A DNA stretch of 64,000 bases, from positions 2,294,001-2,358,000 of the forward strand of contig NZ_CP029343.1 in NCBI RefSeq assembly GCF_003143515.1, given 5' to 3'. Below are positions 18,259-27,867 of the stretch, one piece after another (position 1 is the stretch's first letter; each line of letters starts with the position of its first letter). Both the position numbers and the translations under genes were made by a program. The DNA is from Massilia oculi. GTDB taxonomy: Bacteria; Pseudomonadota; Gammaproteobacteria; Burkholderiales; Burkholderiaceae_D. The notes beneath the pieces were generated by a model, which was not told the origin of the DNA, made no database searches, and worked only from the letters and a program-made list of their open reading frames with translations.

Positions 18259-19469
18259 CAGGCCGCGGCTCCGGTCAGGCGGCCGTAGATGCTCTTGTAG
18301 CGGCCCACGCTGGCTTTCCAGTTGCGCTCGCTCTCCACGAACTGGCGGCCGGCCGCGCGCAGCGCCGGCCAGTCGGCCTGGGCGTCGATCAGGGCGCCGA
18401 CCTTGACGGCCAGCGCCTGCGGATCGTCGGCCTTGAACAGCACGCCGGTCTTGCCGTCGACGATCAGCTCCTTGTGGCCGCCCACGTCGGACGCCGCCAG
18501 CACCCGGCCCTGGGCCATCGCCTCGAGCGGCTTGAGCGGCGTGACCAGGTCGGTTAGGCGCATCGACAGGCGCGGATAGACCAGCACGTCCAGCAGGTCG
18601 TAATACATCTGCACCTGCTCGTGCGGCACGCGGCCCGTGAACACCACCTTGTCGACGATGTCCAGGTCCTTGGCCAGCTGGCGCAGGCGCGCATCCTCGG
18701 GGCCGCCGCCGACCAGCAGCACGCGCAGGTCGGGCCGCTCGGCGGTCAAGGCCGGCACCGCGCGCAGCAGGATGTCCAGGCCCTCGTAGGCATAGAACGA
18801 GCCGATGAAGCCGATCAGGCGCGCGCCTTGCAGGCCGAGCCTGGTCTTGAGGTCCTGGTCGGCCACGCCGCCGACGGCGAACTTGTCGATGTCGACGGCG
18901 TTCGGGATCACCGTGATCTTGTCGGCCGGGATGCCGCGCGCCACGATGTCGCGGCGCAGGCCTTCGCAGATGGTGGTGACGGCATCGGCCTGCTTGAGCG
19001 CATGGGTTTCCAGCGCGCGGGTCAGGCGGTAGCGCAGGCCGCCCTCGGTCGACGTGCCGTGGTCGACTGCGGCGTCCTCCCAGAAGGCGCGTACTTCATA
19101 CACGACGGGAATGCCGAACTTCTTGCCGGCCCTGAGCGCCGCGATCGCATTGAGCGACGGCGAGTGGGCATGCAGCACGTCCGGCTTGATCTGCGGAATG
19201 ATCTCGGACAGGCGGCGCACCAGGCCGTCGATCACCTGCTTCTGGTTCAGCACCGGCAGCCTGGCCAATGCGCTGGCGACGACCGGGGTGCGGTAGAAAT
19301 GCAGGCCGTCCACCGTTTCCTCGCGCATATCGCCCGAGTTCTGCTTGGAGCCCGTCACGTGGAAGGTCTCCCAGCCCAGCGCGCGCTGTTCGCGCAGGAT
19401 CGATCGGGTGCGGAAGGTGTAGCCGCTGTGCAGCGGAATCGAATGATCCAGGACGTGGAGAACACGCAT
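18258..19469 (-). CDS. Glycosyltransferase, exosortase A system-associated (Daro_2409-like)
   Basis: 403 residues. The opening MRVLHVLDHSIPLHSGYTFRTRSIL and the segment VYEVRAFWEDAAVDHGTS are hallmarks of the exosortase-A-associated GT4 subfamily. The C-terminal donor site reads YPRLSMRLTDLVTPLKPLEAMAQG. Such enzymes sit in capsule/EPS loci accompanying the PEP-CTERM/exosortase A sorting system. No xrtA, prsT or PEP-CTERM substrate is visible in this window. Third gene of the operon, 21 bp after wecC. Confidence 0.88.
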   Translation of the reverse strand: MRVLHVLDHSIPLHSGYTFRTRSILREQRALGWETFHVTGSKQNSGDMREETVDGLHFYRTPVVASALARLPVLNQKQVIDGLVRRLSEIIPQIKPDVLHAHSPSLNAIAALRAGKKFGIPVVYEVRAFWEDAAVDHGTSTEGGLRYRLTRALETHALKQADAVTTICEGLRRDIVARGIPADKITVIPNAVDIDKFAVGGVADQDLKTRLGLQGARLIGFIGSFYAYEGLDILLRAVPALTAERPDLRVLLVGGGPEDARLRQLAKDLDIVDKVVFTGRVPHEQVQMYYDLLDVLVYPRLSMRLTDLVTPLKPLEAMAQGRVLAASDVGGHKELIVDGKTGVLFKADDPQALAVKVGALIDAQADWPALRAAGRQFVESERNWKASVGRYKSIYGRLTGAAA

Positions 19470-19490
19470 GACGGAATCCTTTGACGAGCG

Positions 19491-20770
19491 TTAGCGGCCG
19501 GTGGCGCTGAGGTAGCCGCAGGTGTCGATGATCACCTTGTCGGCGAACAGCGATTCCTTGAGCGACAGGAACGGCTTGTGATTGACCAGCATGACGACGA
19601 TCTGCGAACGCGCCAGTGCATCCTGCGGTGTGCGCAGCTCGCCTTTGTCGAGGCTGGCCGGCAGGGCCGAGATGTTCGGTTCGACCACGATCACGCGGCT
19701 GTTGTGCGTCTTCGCGATCTCGGCGGCGATGTCGAGCGCCGGGCTTTCGCGCAGGTCGTCGATGTCCGGTTTGAAGGCCAGGCCGAAGCAGGCGATCGTG
19801 ACGTCCGATTCCTTGCGCTCCGGGTTCGCGGCCAGGTATTTCTCGACTTCTTCGCGCACCTTGTCCAGCACCCAGTGCGGCTTGTAGTCGTTGACTTCGC
19901 GCGCCGCCCTGATCAGCTTCGACTGTTCCGGCGCGCTGTGCACGATGAACCACGGGTCGACCGCGATGCAGTGGCCGCCCACGCCCGGCCCCGGACGCAG
20001 CACGTTCACGCGCGGATGGCGGTTGGCCAGCGCGATCAGTTCCCACACGTCGATGCCGAGCTTGCCGCAGATGACGGACAGTTCGTTGGCGAACGCGATG
20101 TTCACGTCGCGGAAGGAATTCTCGGTAAGCTTGCACATCTCGGCCGTGCGCGAGTTGGTCTCGATGCACTCGCCCTGCACGAAGGTCTGGTACAGCGCGA
20201 TGGCGCGCTCGGAGCAGGCCTTGGTGATGCCGCCGATGATGCGGTCGTTCGACACCAGCTCGTGGATCACCTTGCCCGGCAACACGCGCTCGGGCAGTAG
20301 GCCAGATTGATGTCGGCTTCGTCGTCCGGGCCCAGCGGAATTTTCAGGTCAGGGCGCTCTTCGGCCAGCCACTTGGCCAGGCTTTCGGTGGTGCCCACCG
20401 GCGAGGTCGATTCGAGGATGACCAGGTCGCCTTTTTTCAGCACCGGCGCGATCGAGCGCGCCGCCGCTTCGACGTAGCTGACGTCGGGTTCGTGGTCGCC
20501 GCGGAACGGCGTCGGCACGGCGATCAGGAAGGCGTCGGCCGGCTGCACCGTGGTGGACGCCTTCAGGTAGCCCTGGTTGACGGCCGCGGCGACGATCATG
20601 TCCAGGTCGGGTTCGACGATGTGGGTCTGGCCGCTGTTGATGGTGTCGACCGCATCCTGGTTGATATCGACGCCGATGACGTTCTTCTTGCGGGATGCAA
20701 ACATTGCAGCGGTTGGGAGACCAATGTAGCCCAGACCGATCATCGAGATAGTATCAAAGGTGCTGCTCAT
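19491..20770 (-). CDS. wecC: UDP-N-acetyl-D-mannosamine dehydrogenase (one-base frameshift near 20293)
   Basis: Oxidises UDP-ManNAc to UDP-ManNAcA using NAD. The N-terminal Rossmann fold begins [16 protein letters not shown], and the catalytic cysteine lies in [15 protein letters not shown]. The frame breaks at the GGG run 20292-20294 (CCC on the coding strand). One extra base restores [19 protein letters not shown], the family motif YCPER-x2-PG, giving 426 residues, the normal WecC length. It overlaps wecB by 17 bp, so the two work in sequence from UDP-GlcNAc to UDP-ManNAcA for polysaccharide synthesis. The assignment to ManNAc rather than another UDP-sugar rests on the wecB neighbour and overall resemblance. 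Confidence 0.88.
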
Positions 20771-21890
20771 GTTTTTCTCTTAAAAAGTTGAGGATGCGGG
20801 TCGCGGCGGTGCCGTCGCCGTAGGGATTGGTGGCCGAACTCATGCGTTCGTATTCGGCCGGGTCTTGCAGCAGCGTGCGGATGCCGCCGACGATGGAATC
20901 GATGCCGGTGCCGACCAGGCGCACGGTGCCGGCGGCGACGGCTTCGGGCCGCTCGGTGGTGTCGCGCATGACGAGCACTGGTTTACCGAGCGATGGCGCT
21001 TCTTCCTGGATGCCGCCGGAATCGGTCAGCAGGATCGCCGCGCGGTTCATCAGGTAGACGAATGGCAGGTAGCTGACCGGATCGATCAGGTGCACGTTCG
21101 GATTGCCCTTCAGGATACGTTGCACCGGTTCCTGCACGTTCGGATTCAGGTGCACCGGATACAGCACCTCGACGTCCGGCATGCGGCTGACTTCATCCAG
21201 GGCGCGGCAGATGTTCTCGAAGCCGCCCCCGAAATTCTCGCGCCGGTGACCGGTCACCAGGATCAGCTTCTTCTTGCTGTCGAGGAAGTCGAACTGGGCT
21301 TCCATCTCGCGCTTTAGCTGGGTGTCGGTTTCAAGACGCTTGACCACGTCCAGCAAGGCGTCCACCACGGTATTGCCCGTGACGCAGATATTCGCCGCCG
21401 GCACGCCTTCGTTCAGCAGATTCTGCCGGGCGTGCTCGGTCGGGGCGAAATGCAGGCTGGCGATCACGCCGGTCAGGCAGCGATTGACTTCTTCCGGCCA
21501 TGGCGAGTAGATGTTTCCGGTACGCAGACCCGCTTCCACATGGCCGACCGGTATCCGCTCGTAATACGCGGCGAGGCTGGTCGCAAAAGTCGTGGTAGTA
21601 TCGCCGTGAACAAAAACGACATCCGGACGCCACTCGCGCAGCACGCCGCGCATGCCCGTGAGCACCTTCGAGGTGATATCGGAGAGATCCTGGCCCGGGG
21701 TCATCAGGTTCAGGTCGAAATCGGGCGTGAGCGAAAACAGGCTCAACACCTGGTCCAGCATTTGCCGGTGCTGCGCGGTCACGCAGACCTTGACGTCGAC
21801 GTCGGGCGACTCGGACAGTACGCGCACCACGGAAGCCATTTTGATTGCTTCCGGTCGCGTCCCGAAAACGGTGAGAACTTTAATAGTCAT
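20754..21890 (-). CDS. wecB: UDP-N-acetylglucosamine 2-epimerase (non-hydrolysing)
   Basis: 378 residues, full length. Opens with [19 protein letters not shown] and carries the family blocks [30 protein letters not shown] and [29 protein letters not shown]. It converts UDP-GlcNAc to UDP-ManNAc in the cytoplasm. First gene of a leftward operon followed by wecC and two glycosyltransferases; together they feed and build an N-acetylmannosaminuronate-containing exopolysaccharide. Confidence 0.95.
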   Translation of the reverse strand: MTIKVLTVFGTRPEAIKMASVVRVLSESPDVDVKVCVTAQHRQMLDQVLSLFSLTPDFDLNLMTPGQDLSDITSKVLTGMRGVLREWRPDVVFVHGDTTTTFATSLAAYYERIPVGHVEAGLRTGNIYSPWPEEVNRCLTGVIASLHFAPTEHARQNLLNEGVPAANICVTGNTVVDALLDVVKRLETDTQLKREMEAQFDFLDSKKKLILVTGHRRENFGGGFENICRALDEVSRMPDVEVLYPVHLNPNVQEPVQRILKGNPNVHLIDPVSYLPFVYLMNRAAILLTDSGGIQEEAPSLGKPVLVMRDTTERPEAVAAGTVRLVGTGIDSIVGGIRTLLQDPAEYERMSSATNPYGDGTAATRILNFLREKHEQHL

Positions 21891-21998
21891 CTAATTGATT
21901 GCTGTCGTGAGACGATCGGTGGCGGCAAACGCCAGTGCGCATTCCGAGTGGATGTCACCGGCGTTATGTTTCCTGATGGATAATTTTTTGACCAGGAA

Positions 21999-22004
21999 AT
22001 TATA
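21999..22004 (-). promoter_or_regulatory. Candidate -10 element of the wecB operon
   Basis: A perfect TATAAT on the minus strand in the AT-rich intergenic region, about 110 bp upstream of the wecB ATG. It implies a long 5' leader. There is no good -35 at 17 bp; a TTGAAA occurs further up at 21 bp spacing. An activator-dependent promoter is possible. Confidence 0.35.
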
Positions 22005-22151
22005 CATCAAGCAATCTGATGCGAATTTCAATCGTGCGTTCCTATCGGAAAGCCCAACAATCCCTTCGAGCCCCACCGGATGCGGCTTCCAGGCGTAAAG
22101 ACACCTGCGATACTACCGCATCCATGAGAAATAAAATAAGCGATTTTCGTG

Positions 22152-22188
22152 GCCAATAACGCAACTTTATAGCGGCTGCGTTATTGGC
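22152..22188 (-). terminator. Perfect 12-bp inverted repeat downstream of the GH15 gene
   Basis: GCCAATAACGCA (22152-22163) and TGCGTTATTGGC (22177-22188) pair perfectly around a 13-nt loop, 17 bp past the stop of the trehalose operon. It lacks a U tract, so it is either a weak terminator or an operator-like palindrome. Confidence 0.45.
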
Positions 22189-22205
22189 AACTTGACCATG
22201 AACCG

Positions 22206-24032
22206 CTAGACGACACTATTCCACGATTTCGACAGGCGCATGGCGCAATTGATCAGGCCAACCATCGAATAGGTCTGCGGGAAGTTGCCCCACATCTCAC
22301 CGGTAACCGGGTGCGTGTCTTCGGACAGCAGCCCCAGGTGGTTGCGCGCCGCCAGCATGGCCTCGAACACCTCGCGCGCTTCCTTCGTCCGCCCGATCCG
22401 CGCCAGCGCGTCGATGCGCCAGAAGGTGCAGATGTTGAAGGCGGTCTCGGGCACGCCGAAATCGTCTGGCGCTTCGTAGCGGCGCATGTAAGGGCCGTCG
22501 CACAGCGATTTTTCCAGCGCGTCGACGGTGGCGACGAAGCGCGGATCTTTCGGGTCGATGAAATTGATCTCGGCCATCAGCAGCACGCTGGCGTCCAGGT
22601 CGCGTCCGCCCAGGCTTTCGGCGAAGGCCTGGCGCTCCTCGCTCCAGGCTTCCGCCAGCAGGCGGTTGCGGATCAGTTCGGCGCGCTCGGCCCAGAAAGC
22701 GGCGCGGTCCGGCAGCTCCAGCACGTCGGCGATCTTGGCCAGGCGATCGCAGGCCGCCCAGTTCATCAGTACCGACGACGTATGCACGCGGGCCCGGGTG
22801 CGCAGCTCCCACATGCCGGCGTCCGGCTCTGCCCACACGCGGAAGGCTTGCTCGCCCACCGCTTCCAACAGGCGGAATTCGGGGTGGCCGGCACGGCGGA
22901 ACAGGCGCTGGTCGAAGAAGGCCTGGGCTGCGCCGAGCACGATATTGCCATACACATCGTGCTGGAAGTGCTCTTGCGCCTGGTTGCCGACGCGTACCGG
23001 ACGGTGGTTGCGGTAGCCGGGCAGGTGCTCGACGATCGATTCGGGCAGCTGCTCCTCGAGACCGATGCCGTACAGCGGCTGGATGTGCCCGCCCTTGGCG
23101 CGCGCCACCACATTGCCCAGCCAGCGCAGGTAGTCTTCCATGGTGCCGACCTCGGACAGGCTGTTCAGGGCCCGGATCACGAAGAAGGCGTCGCGCAGCC
23201 AGCAGAAGCGGTAATCCCAGTTGCGTTCGCTGCCCGGGGCTTCCGGGATGCTGGTGGTCATGGCGGCGATGATGGCGCCGGTGTCCTCGAACAGCGACAG
23301 TTTCAAGGTGATCGCGGCGCGGATCACGACGTCCTGCCATTCGAGCGGCACCGCCAGGCGGCGCGTCCAGGTGCGCCAGTAGCCGATCGTCTCTTTCTCG
23401 AAGCGGTGGGCGGTGTCCCTGATGCCGTCGGCCAGGGTCTCGTCCGGTCCCAGCATGAAATTCATCGGCCGGTCGAGCAGGAAGAACGATTCGGACAGCA
23501 CGTAGCTGAGCGAGGCGTCGGTGTTCAGGCGCAGCGTCTGGCTCGGGCCCACATAGCGGATGTGGTGGCTGCCCTGGGTAATCTCGGGCTGTTTCGCGCC
23601 ATACTCGAAACGCGGCCGCAGCTTGATGCGCACGCGCACGCCGGCGCCGAGGGGCTTCACGCGCCGGATCAGCATCAGCGGACGGAACATGCGGTCGCGG
23701 CTCATGAAGCGCGGCGCGAAATCGGTGATCTCGATGCCGTTGCCGGCCCCGTCGTACAGGCGCGTGCGCAGCACCGCCGTGTTCGGCTCATAGGCTTGCT
23801 CGCTGCGCACGACGTCCTCGAGCTCGATGTTCCACAGGCTGCCGTTCTCGCTCGGGTCGAGCAGGGCGTTGAACACCGGATCGCCGTCGAAGCGCGGCAG
23901 GCAGGACCACACCACGCGGCCCATGCGGTCGATCATGGCGCTGAAGGCGCAATTGCCGACCACGCCGCAATCGAGGGAGCCCGGTGCGTCGTTCACTGCG
24001 GTCGAACCCGACTGTTGGTTAACTTCGTTCAT
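22206..24032 (-). CDS. Glycoside hydrolase family 15 protein (glucoamylase/trehalase-like)
   Basis: 608 residues, the usual bacterial GH15 length. An N-terminal beta-sandwich domain (IDRMGRVVWSCLPRFDGDPVF) precedes the alpha/alpha barrel with YRFCWLRDAFFVIRALNSL and, near the end, GLLSEDTHPVTGEMWGNFPQ, which carries the catalytic glutamates. There is no signal peptide, so it is cytosolic. It is translationally coupled to otsB (ATGA overlap). In this setting it may act as a trehalase, as shown for some actinobacterial GH15 enzymes, or on other alpha-glucosides; the sequence alone does not decide this. Confidence 0.9.
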   Translation of the reverse strand: MNEVNQQSGSTAVNDAPGSLDCGVVGNCAFSAMIDRMGRVVWSCLPRFDGDPVFNALLDPSENGSLWNIELEDVVRSEQAYEPNTAVLRTRLYDGAGNGIEITDFAPRFMSRDRMFRPLMLIRRVKPLGAGVRVRIKLRPRFEYGAKQPEITQGSHHIRYVGPSQTLRLNTDASLSYVLSESFFLLDRPMNFMLGPDETLADGIRDTAHRFEKETIGYWRTWTRRLAVPLEWQDVVIRAAITLKLSLFEDTGAIIAAMTTSIPEAPGSERNWDYRFCWLRDAFFVIRALNSLSEVGTMEDYLRWLGNVVARAKGGHIQPLYGIGLEEQLPESIVEHLPGYRNHRPVRVGNQAQEHFQHDVYGNIVLGAAQAFFDQRLFRRAGHPEFRLLEAVGEQAFRVWAEPDAGMWELRTRARVHTSSVLMNWAACDRLAKIADVLELPDRAAFWAERAELIRNRLLAEAWSEERQAFAESLGGRDLDASVLLMAEINFIDPKDPRFVATVDALEKSLCDGPYMRRYEAPDDFGVPETAFNICTFWRIDALARIGRTKEAREVFEAMLAARNHLGLLSEDTHPVTGEMWGNFPQTYSMVGLINCAMRLSKSWNSVV

Positions 24033-24805
24033 GCTGAGTCCTTTCCAATGGTTGGCATGGCGGCCGCGTGCGCCAGCGCCTCGCGCACGGCCTGGCTCGT
24101 GGCGATGCGGCAGCTGGCCACGGTCGGTCCTGGCCCGACCTTGAGGCCGATGCCGCCGACGCGCTGGACGTGATCGAAGCCGGCTTCATCGGTGGTGTCG
24201 TCGCCGATGAACAGCGCAGGCGAGCCGGCGAATGGCGCCTCGGCCAGGAAGTCGCGTACCGCCGTGCCCTTGCTGACGCCGGCGGCCTTGATCTCGACGA
24301 TCATCTTGCCTTCCATGAGCAGCAGGCCCGGGCTGCTGCGCACCGCATCCGCCATGGTCTCGACGCACAGCGCCTGCAGTTCCGGCGCCTGGCGATAATG
24401 CAGCGCCAATGCGCCGTGCTTTTCCTCGACCCACAGGCCGGGGTGGCGCGCCGCCAGCGCGTGCGCCTGCGTGCGCACCGCCGTGAAGTCCGGCGCCGGC
24501 AACTGGCGCAGTACCCCGTCGACACCGCGCCGCTCCATGCCGTGCACGCCCGCGGCCGGCAGGACCAGGGGCGCCAGCAGCCGGTCGAGCTCGGCCACGG
24601 GGCGGCCCGAGACGATGGCCAGCCGGCCGTCCAGCCGCGCTTGCAGCGCCGCCAGCGAGGCCAGCAGCTCGGGCGTCACGACCACCTGGTCGGGCCGCGG
24701 CGCGATGTCCACCAGCGTGCCGTCGAAATCGAGGAACAGCGCGCAATCGGGCGCGGCCAGCAGGTCCAGCGCTGCCTGTTCGTTGGTCTCGATCGTCATG
24801 CTCAT
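24029..24805 (-). CDS. otsB: Trehalose-6-phosphate phosphatase
   Basis: 258 residues from the ATG at 24805, which overlaps the otsA stop as ATGA. HAD motif I is DFDGT at residues 26-30, LAIVSGRPVAELDRLL is the motif II region, and LFIGDDTTDEAGFDHV is motif IV. It dephosphorylates trehalose-6-phosphate to trehalose in the cytoplasm. Middle gene of otsA-otsB-GH15; its stop overlaps the GH15 start in the same ATGA manner. Confidence 0.95.
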   Translation of the reverse strand: MSMTIETNEQAALDLLAAPDCALFLDFDGTLVDIAPRPDQVVVTPELLASLAALQARLDGRLAIVSGRPVAELDRLLAPLVLPAAGVHGMERRGVDGVLRQLPAPDFTAVRTQAHALAARHPGLWVEEKHGALALHYRQAPELQALCVETMADAVRSSPGLLLMEGKMIVEIKAAGVSKGTAVRDFLAEAPFAGSPALFIGDDTTDEAGFDHVQRVGGIGLKVGPGPTVASCRIATSQAVREALAHAAAMPTIGKDSA

Positions 24806-27054
24806 GCGTCCCCCTTTCGTACCCGGTTCTGGCTCAGCGAATTGATCCTGGAGCGCACGCGCTCGCGCTGGCGCAGGCGGGCCGCGTCCTGCAGCATGCG
24901 GCCGGCCCAGCGGTAAACGTTGAAGTCGCGCACCCGCACGCGCATGGTGCGCATGCGTTCGCGCTGCTCGTCCTGCGGCATGCGCAGTGCACGGTACAGC
25001 GCTTCGGCGCCCTCTTCGATGTGATACGGATTGACGATCAGCGCCTCGTGCAGCTCGCGTGCGGCGCCGGTGAACTGGCTCAGGATCAGCACGCCCTGCT
25101 CGTCGTCGCGTGAGGCGATGAATTCCTTGGCCACCAGGTTCATGCCATCGTGCAGGCTGGTCACGCTGCACACCTCGGACGCGCGGAAATAAGTGCGCAA
25201 TTGTGCCTGTTCATGGTGTTCGGTCTTGAGGATGATGGGCAGGTAGCTGCCGCTGGAAAAGCGCTGGTTGATGCGCTGGGCCAGGGCCCGCACCCTTGCT
25301 TCGAAGTTCTGGTATTCGTCGAGCGAGGACCGGGTCGGCGCCGCGATCTGCACGAAGGTGAACTTGCCGACCATGTCCGGATGCAGCTCGAGCATGCGCT
25401 CGACCGCCTGGAAGCGCTCGACGATGCCCTTGGTGTAGTCGAGACGGTCGACGCCAATGCCCAGCAGCTGGTCGGCCGGCAGTGACAGCGCCTGGCGGAT
25501 CTCGGCGCGGCAGGCCGCGACGTCGCACTCGTCCGGGGCCGGCTGCGGCCAGGCGATCGAGATCGGGTATGGTTTCACCTGGGTCAGCTCGTTGCCGTAG
25601 CTGACGGTCGAAGCCTCGTTCTCGATGCGGGTCTCAAGGTAGCGGTCCACGGTGTCGAGGAAGTTCTTGCGGTGGAACGGCGTGTGGAAGCCGAGGATCG
25701 TGCTCCCAAGCATGCCGTCGAGGATCTCCTCGCGCCACGGGCAGATACCGAACGATTCCGGATTCGGCCAGGGGATGTGCCAGAAGGTGATGATGGTGGC
25801 CTTCGGCAGCACCGCGCGCACCATGCGCGGCAGCAGGGCGAAGTGGTAATCCTGCACCAGCACCACCGGGTTGTCGGAACGCGCTTCCGCGATCACGGCG
25901 TCGGCGAAGCGCTGGTTGACCCGGACGTATTCGGCCCAGTCGGTCGAGCGGAACACCGGCCGCACGTGGGCGATATGGCATAGCGGCCACAGGCCCTCGT
26001 TGGCGAAACCGTAGTAATAGCCCTGCTCTTCTTCCTTCGACAGCCAGACCCGGCGCAGCGTGTAGCTCGGGTCTTCGGGCGGCACGCGCACATGGTCGTT
26101 GGCGTCGACCGTGTCGCGGTCGGCCGAGCCGGCGCCGTGCGCGATCCAGGTGCCGGAGCAGGCGCGCATCACGGCTTCCACCGCCGTCACCAGGCCGCTG
26201 GCCGGGCGCTGCACCTTGACCCCATTCGGCGTGTTGACGTGGATGTAGGGTTCGCGGTTCGATACCACCAGGATCTCGTCGCCCGCCAGGTCCTGGTTCA
26301 GCAAGGTCTTGAGCGTGTCCGCGCCCCAGGTCTGGGATTCGACGCCGCTGCCCTGCAGGTCGCGGTTGTATTCGTTGAGCAGTGCGCGCAGTTCGCTGGC
26401 CAGGGGCGCGATCTCCGGCGGCATGGGCCCCGGGCGCCGGGGCGACAGTTCGCCGCGCAGCATCTCGCGCACGCCGTTGAGCCAGCCGTGCCAGCTCAGG
26501 TGCGCGATCAGCACCGTGATCAGGGAGATGGCGCCGGCCAGCACGACGAACAGGGCGAGGATGTATTTTTTGGTGTCTTCGCTGCGCCGCTCGATGAAGC
26601 TCATGTCCTGCACCAGGATCAGGCGGCCGGCGGTGGCGCCGTCCTGGGTCAGTTCGCGGCTCGAGACGTGCACCGGCCCCTGCGGCAGGCGCACCACGGG
26701 ATTGGCGTCCTCGCCGCCCGCGCCCTGGCGGCAGCCAAGGGACTCCGGGTAAGTGTCGGTCTTGTAGCGCAGGGTTCCGCCGGGATCGCAGAAGGCGAGC
26801 GCATACAGGCGCTCGTCCTGGATCGCACGGCTGAACGCGTCGTTGATGCGCGGGGCATCATTGTCCTCGAGGTAGTTGAGCAGCGGCTGTTGCAACGTGC
26901 TCGATACCAGTTGAGAACGCGTATCGAGGTCCCGTACGAACCAGCGTACGGTGAGATTTTCCATCCATGGAATCGCGAAATAACCGAACAGCGCCAGCAC
27001 CAGGGCCAGCGGGACGATGAAGCGCATGGATAGTTGTACCGATCTGAACCGCAT
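24802..27054 (-). CDS. otsA: Trehalose-6-phosphate synthase with N-terminal membrane-anchored sensor-like region
   Basis: 750 residues against about 460-480 for a plain OtsA. The GT20 synthase occupies about 258-730: [11 protein letters not shown], the [16 protein letters not shown] and [13 protein letters not shown] substrate-binding blocks, and [14 protein letters not shown]. The first 235 residues hold a transmembrane segment (about 11-30), a roughly 130-residue extracytoplasmic region with a helical start like a Cache/sensor domain, a second transmembrane segment (about 164-187) and a HAMP-like linker. The synthase domain would therefore face the cytoplasm, anchored to a possible periplasmic sensor. 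It makes trehalose-6-phosphate from UDP-glucose and glucose-6-phosphate. First gene of the operon. Confidence 0.93.
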   Translation of the reverse strand: MRFRSVQLSMRFIVPLALVLALFGYFAIPWMENLTVRWFVRDLDTRSQLVSSTLQQPLLNYLEDNDAPRINDAFSRAIQDERLYALAFCDPGGTLRYKTDTYPESLGCRQGAGGEDANPVVRLPQGPVHVSSRELTQDGATAGRLILVQDMSFIERRSEDTKKYILALFVVLAGAISLITVLIAHLSWHGWLNGVREMLRGELSPRRPGPMPPEIAPLASELRALLNEYNRDLQGSGVESQTWGADTLKTLLNQDLAGDEILVVSNREPYIHVNTPNGVKVQRPASGLVTAVEAVMRACSGTWIAHGAGSADRDTVDANDHVRVPPEDPSYTLRRVWLSKEEEQGYYYGFANEGLWPLCHIAHVRPVFRSTDWAEYVRVNQRFADAVIAEARSDNPVVLVQDYHFALLPRMVRAVLPKATIITFWHIPWPNPESFGICPWREEILDGMLGSTILGFHTPFHRKNFLDTVDRYLETRIENEASTVSYGNELTQVKPYPISIAWPQPAPDECDVAACRAEIRQALSLPADQLLGIGVDRLDYTKGIVERFQAVERMLELHPDMVGKFTFVQIAAPTRSSLDEYQNFEARVRALAQRINQRFSSGSYLPIILKTEHHEQAQLRTYFRASEVCSVTSLHDGMNLVAKEFIASRDDEQGVLILSQFTGAARELHEALIVNPYHIEEGAEALYRALRMPQDEQRERMRTMRVRVRDFNVYRWAGRMLQDAARLRQRERVRSRINSLSQNRVRKGDA

Positions 27055-27204
27055 GAAGCTCCTTCAAGATGGGACGACGTCGCCGACCATTTGAGTATAG
27101 CTATTTGCAAATTTTCACGTCGCAACGTTGCGCACCGCAACATATGGCTGGATCAACCGGTGGTTCCGGGCGACACTGGCACCCTGGAAGTTTATCCCTG
27201 TCTG

Positions 27205-27744
27205 TCATCCAGGTATGCGGTGCAGGACGAATTCAGCGCGCGGCCTGGCGTGGCGCTCCAGGCGATAGGTCAAAGTCTTGCCATCCTCGCTGAGGGTGAC
27301 GGCCCAGACATTCGTTTCCGCGCCCGGCACGAGGTCGGCGGTGTACTTGTCGGCCAGGAAGGCCTGGGAACGCGCCGTGCCGCCCTCCTTCGCCATGCCG
27401 CCGTACATCGTGACCTTGTCCGGCGTGCCGTCCGCGTGGCGGTGATCGTGGCGCAGCTCCAGCCCGGCCTGCGGCCGGGTGAAGATCCAGGTGCGCGAAC
27501 GGTCCTCCCCGACCTGCACCGGCATGCGGATCAGGGTCGGGCTGCAATCGACCCGGGTCGAGATCTTCTTGCCGGCGAACTCGTTGTTCGGGTCGACCGC
27601 ATACGATTGCGCACCTTCGAAGCGCTGGCCGCACATGCCCTGCAAGGTGGCCATGAACTGATCGCGCGAGTCGCCCGGGACCGGGGTGGAGGCGCAGCCG
27701 GCGATCAGGGTGGCGGCCGCAATGACGGGGAGCATGGCTTTCAT
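27205..27744 (-). CDS. Putative lipoprotein, unknown function
   Basis: 179 residues from the ATG at 27744. A signal peptide with lipobox LIAGC ends at C17, so it should be an outer- or inner-membrane lipoprotein. Two further cysteines (in GMCGQRF and VDCSPTL) could form a disulfide. I do not recognise the family. Divergent from the SGNH-like gene, 123 bp apart. Confidence 0.75.
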   Translation of the reverse strand: MKAMLPVIAAATLIAGCASTPVPGDSRDQFMATLQGMCGQRFEGAQSYAVDPNNEFAGKKISTRVDCSPTLIRMPVQVGEDRSRTWIFTRPQAGLELRHDHRHADGTPDKVTMYGGMAKEGGTARSQAFLADKYTADLVPGAETNVWAVTLSEDGKTLTYRLERHARPRAEFVLHRIPG

Positions 27745-27867
27745 TGGATTCCGGTTGTTATTAAACGAATAGCAAGAGTAACACGGTAGACCTTGCAAAA
27801 ATCCTGCTTGCTTCCTCGCTGATATTCCTTGCACACTGCCATCTCCAATATGCAAGACAGGATCACG

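Larger units (their letters stand above)
21891..22205. other. Intergenic region upstream of wecB
   Basis: 315 bp, noticeably more AT-rich than its surroundings. It must hold the promoter of the leftward polysaccharide operon and the end of the GH15 transcript. No credible gene was seen on either strand. Confidence 0.5.

Noticed and set aside
7618..20294. Programmed frameshifting at the six broken genes
   Set aside because: No slippery heptamer or shared downstream structure; the genes are unrelated and the shifts fall at ordinary G/C runs.
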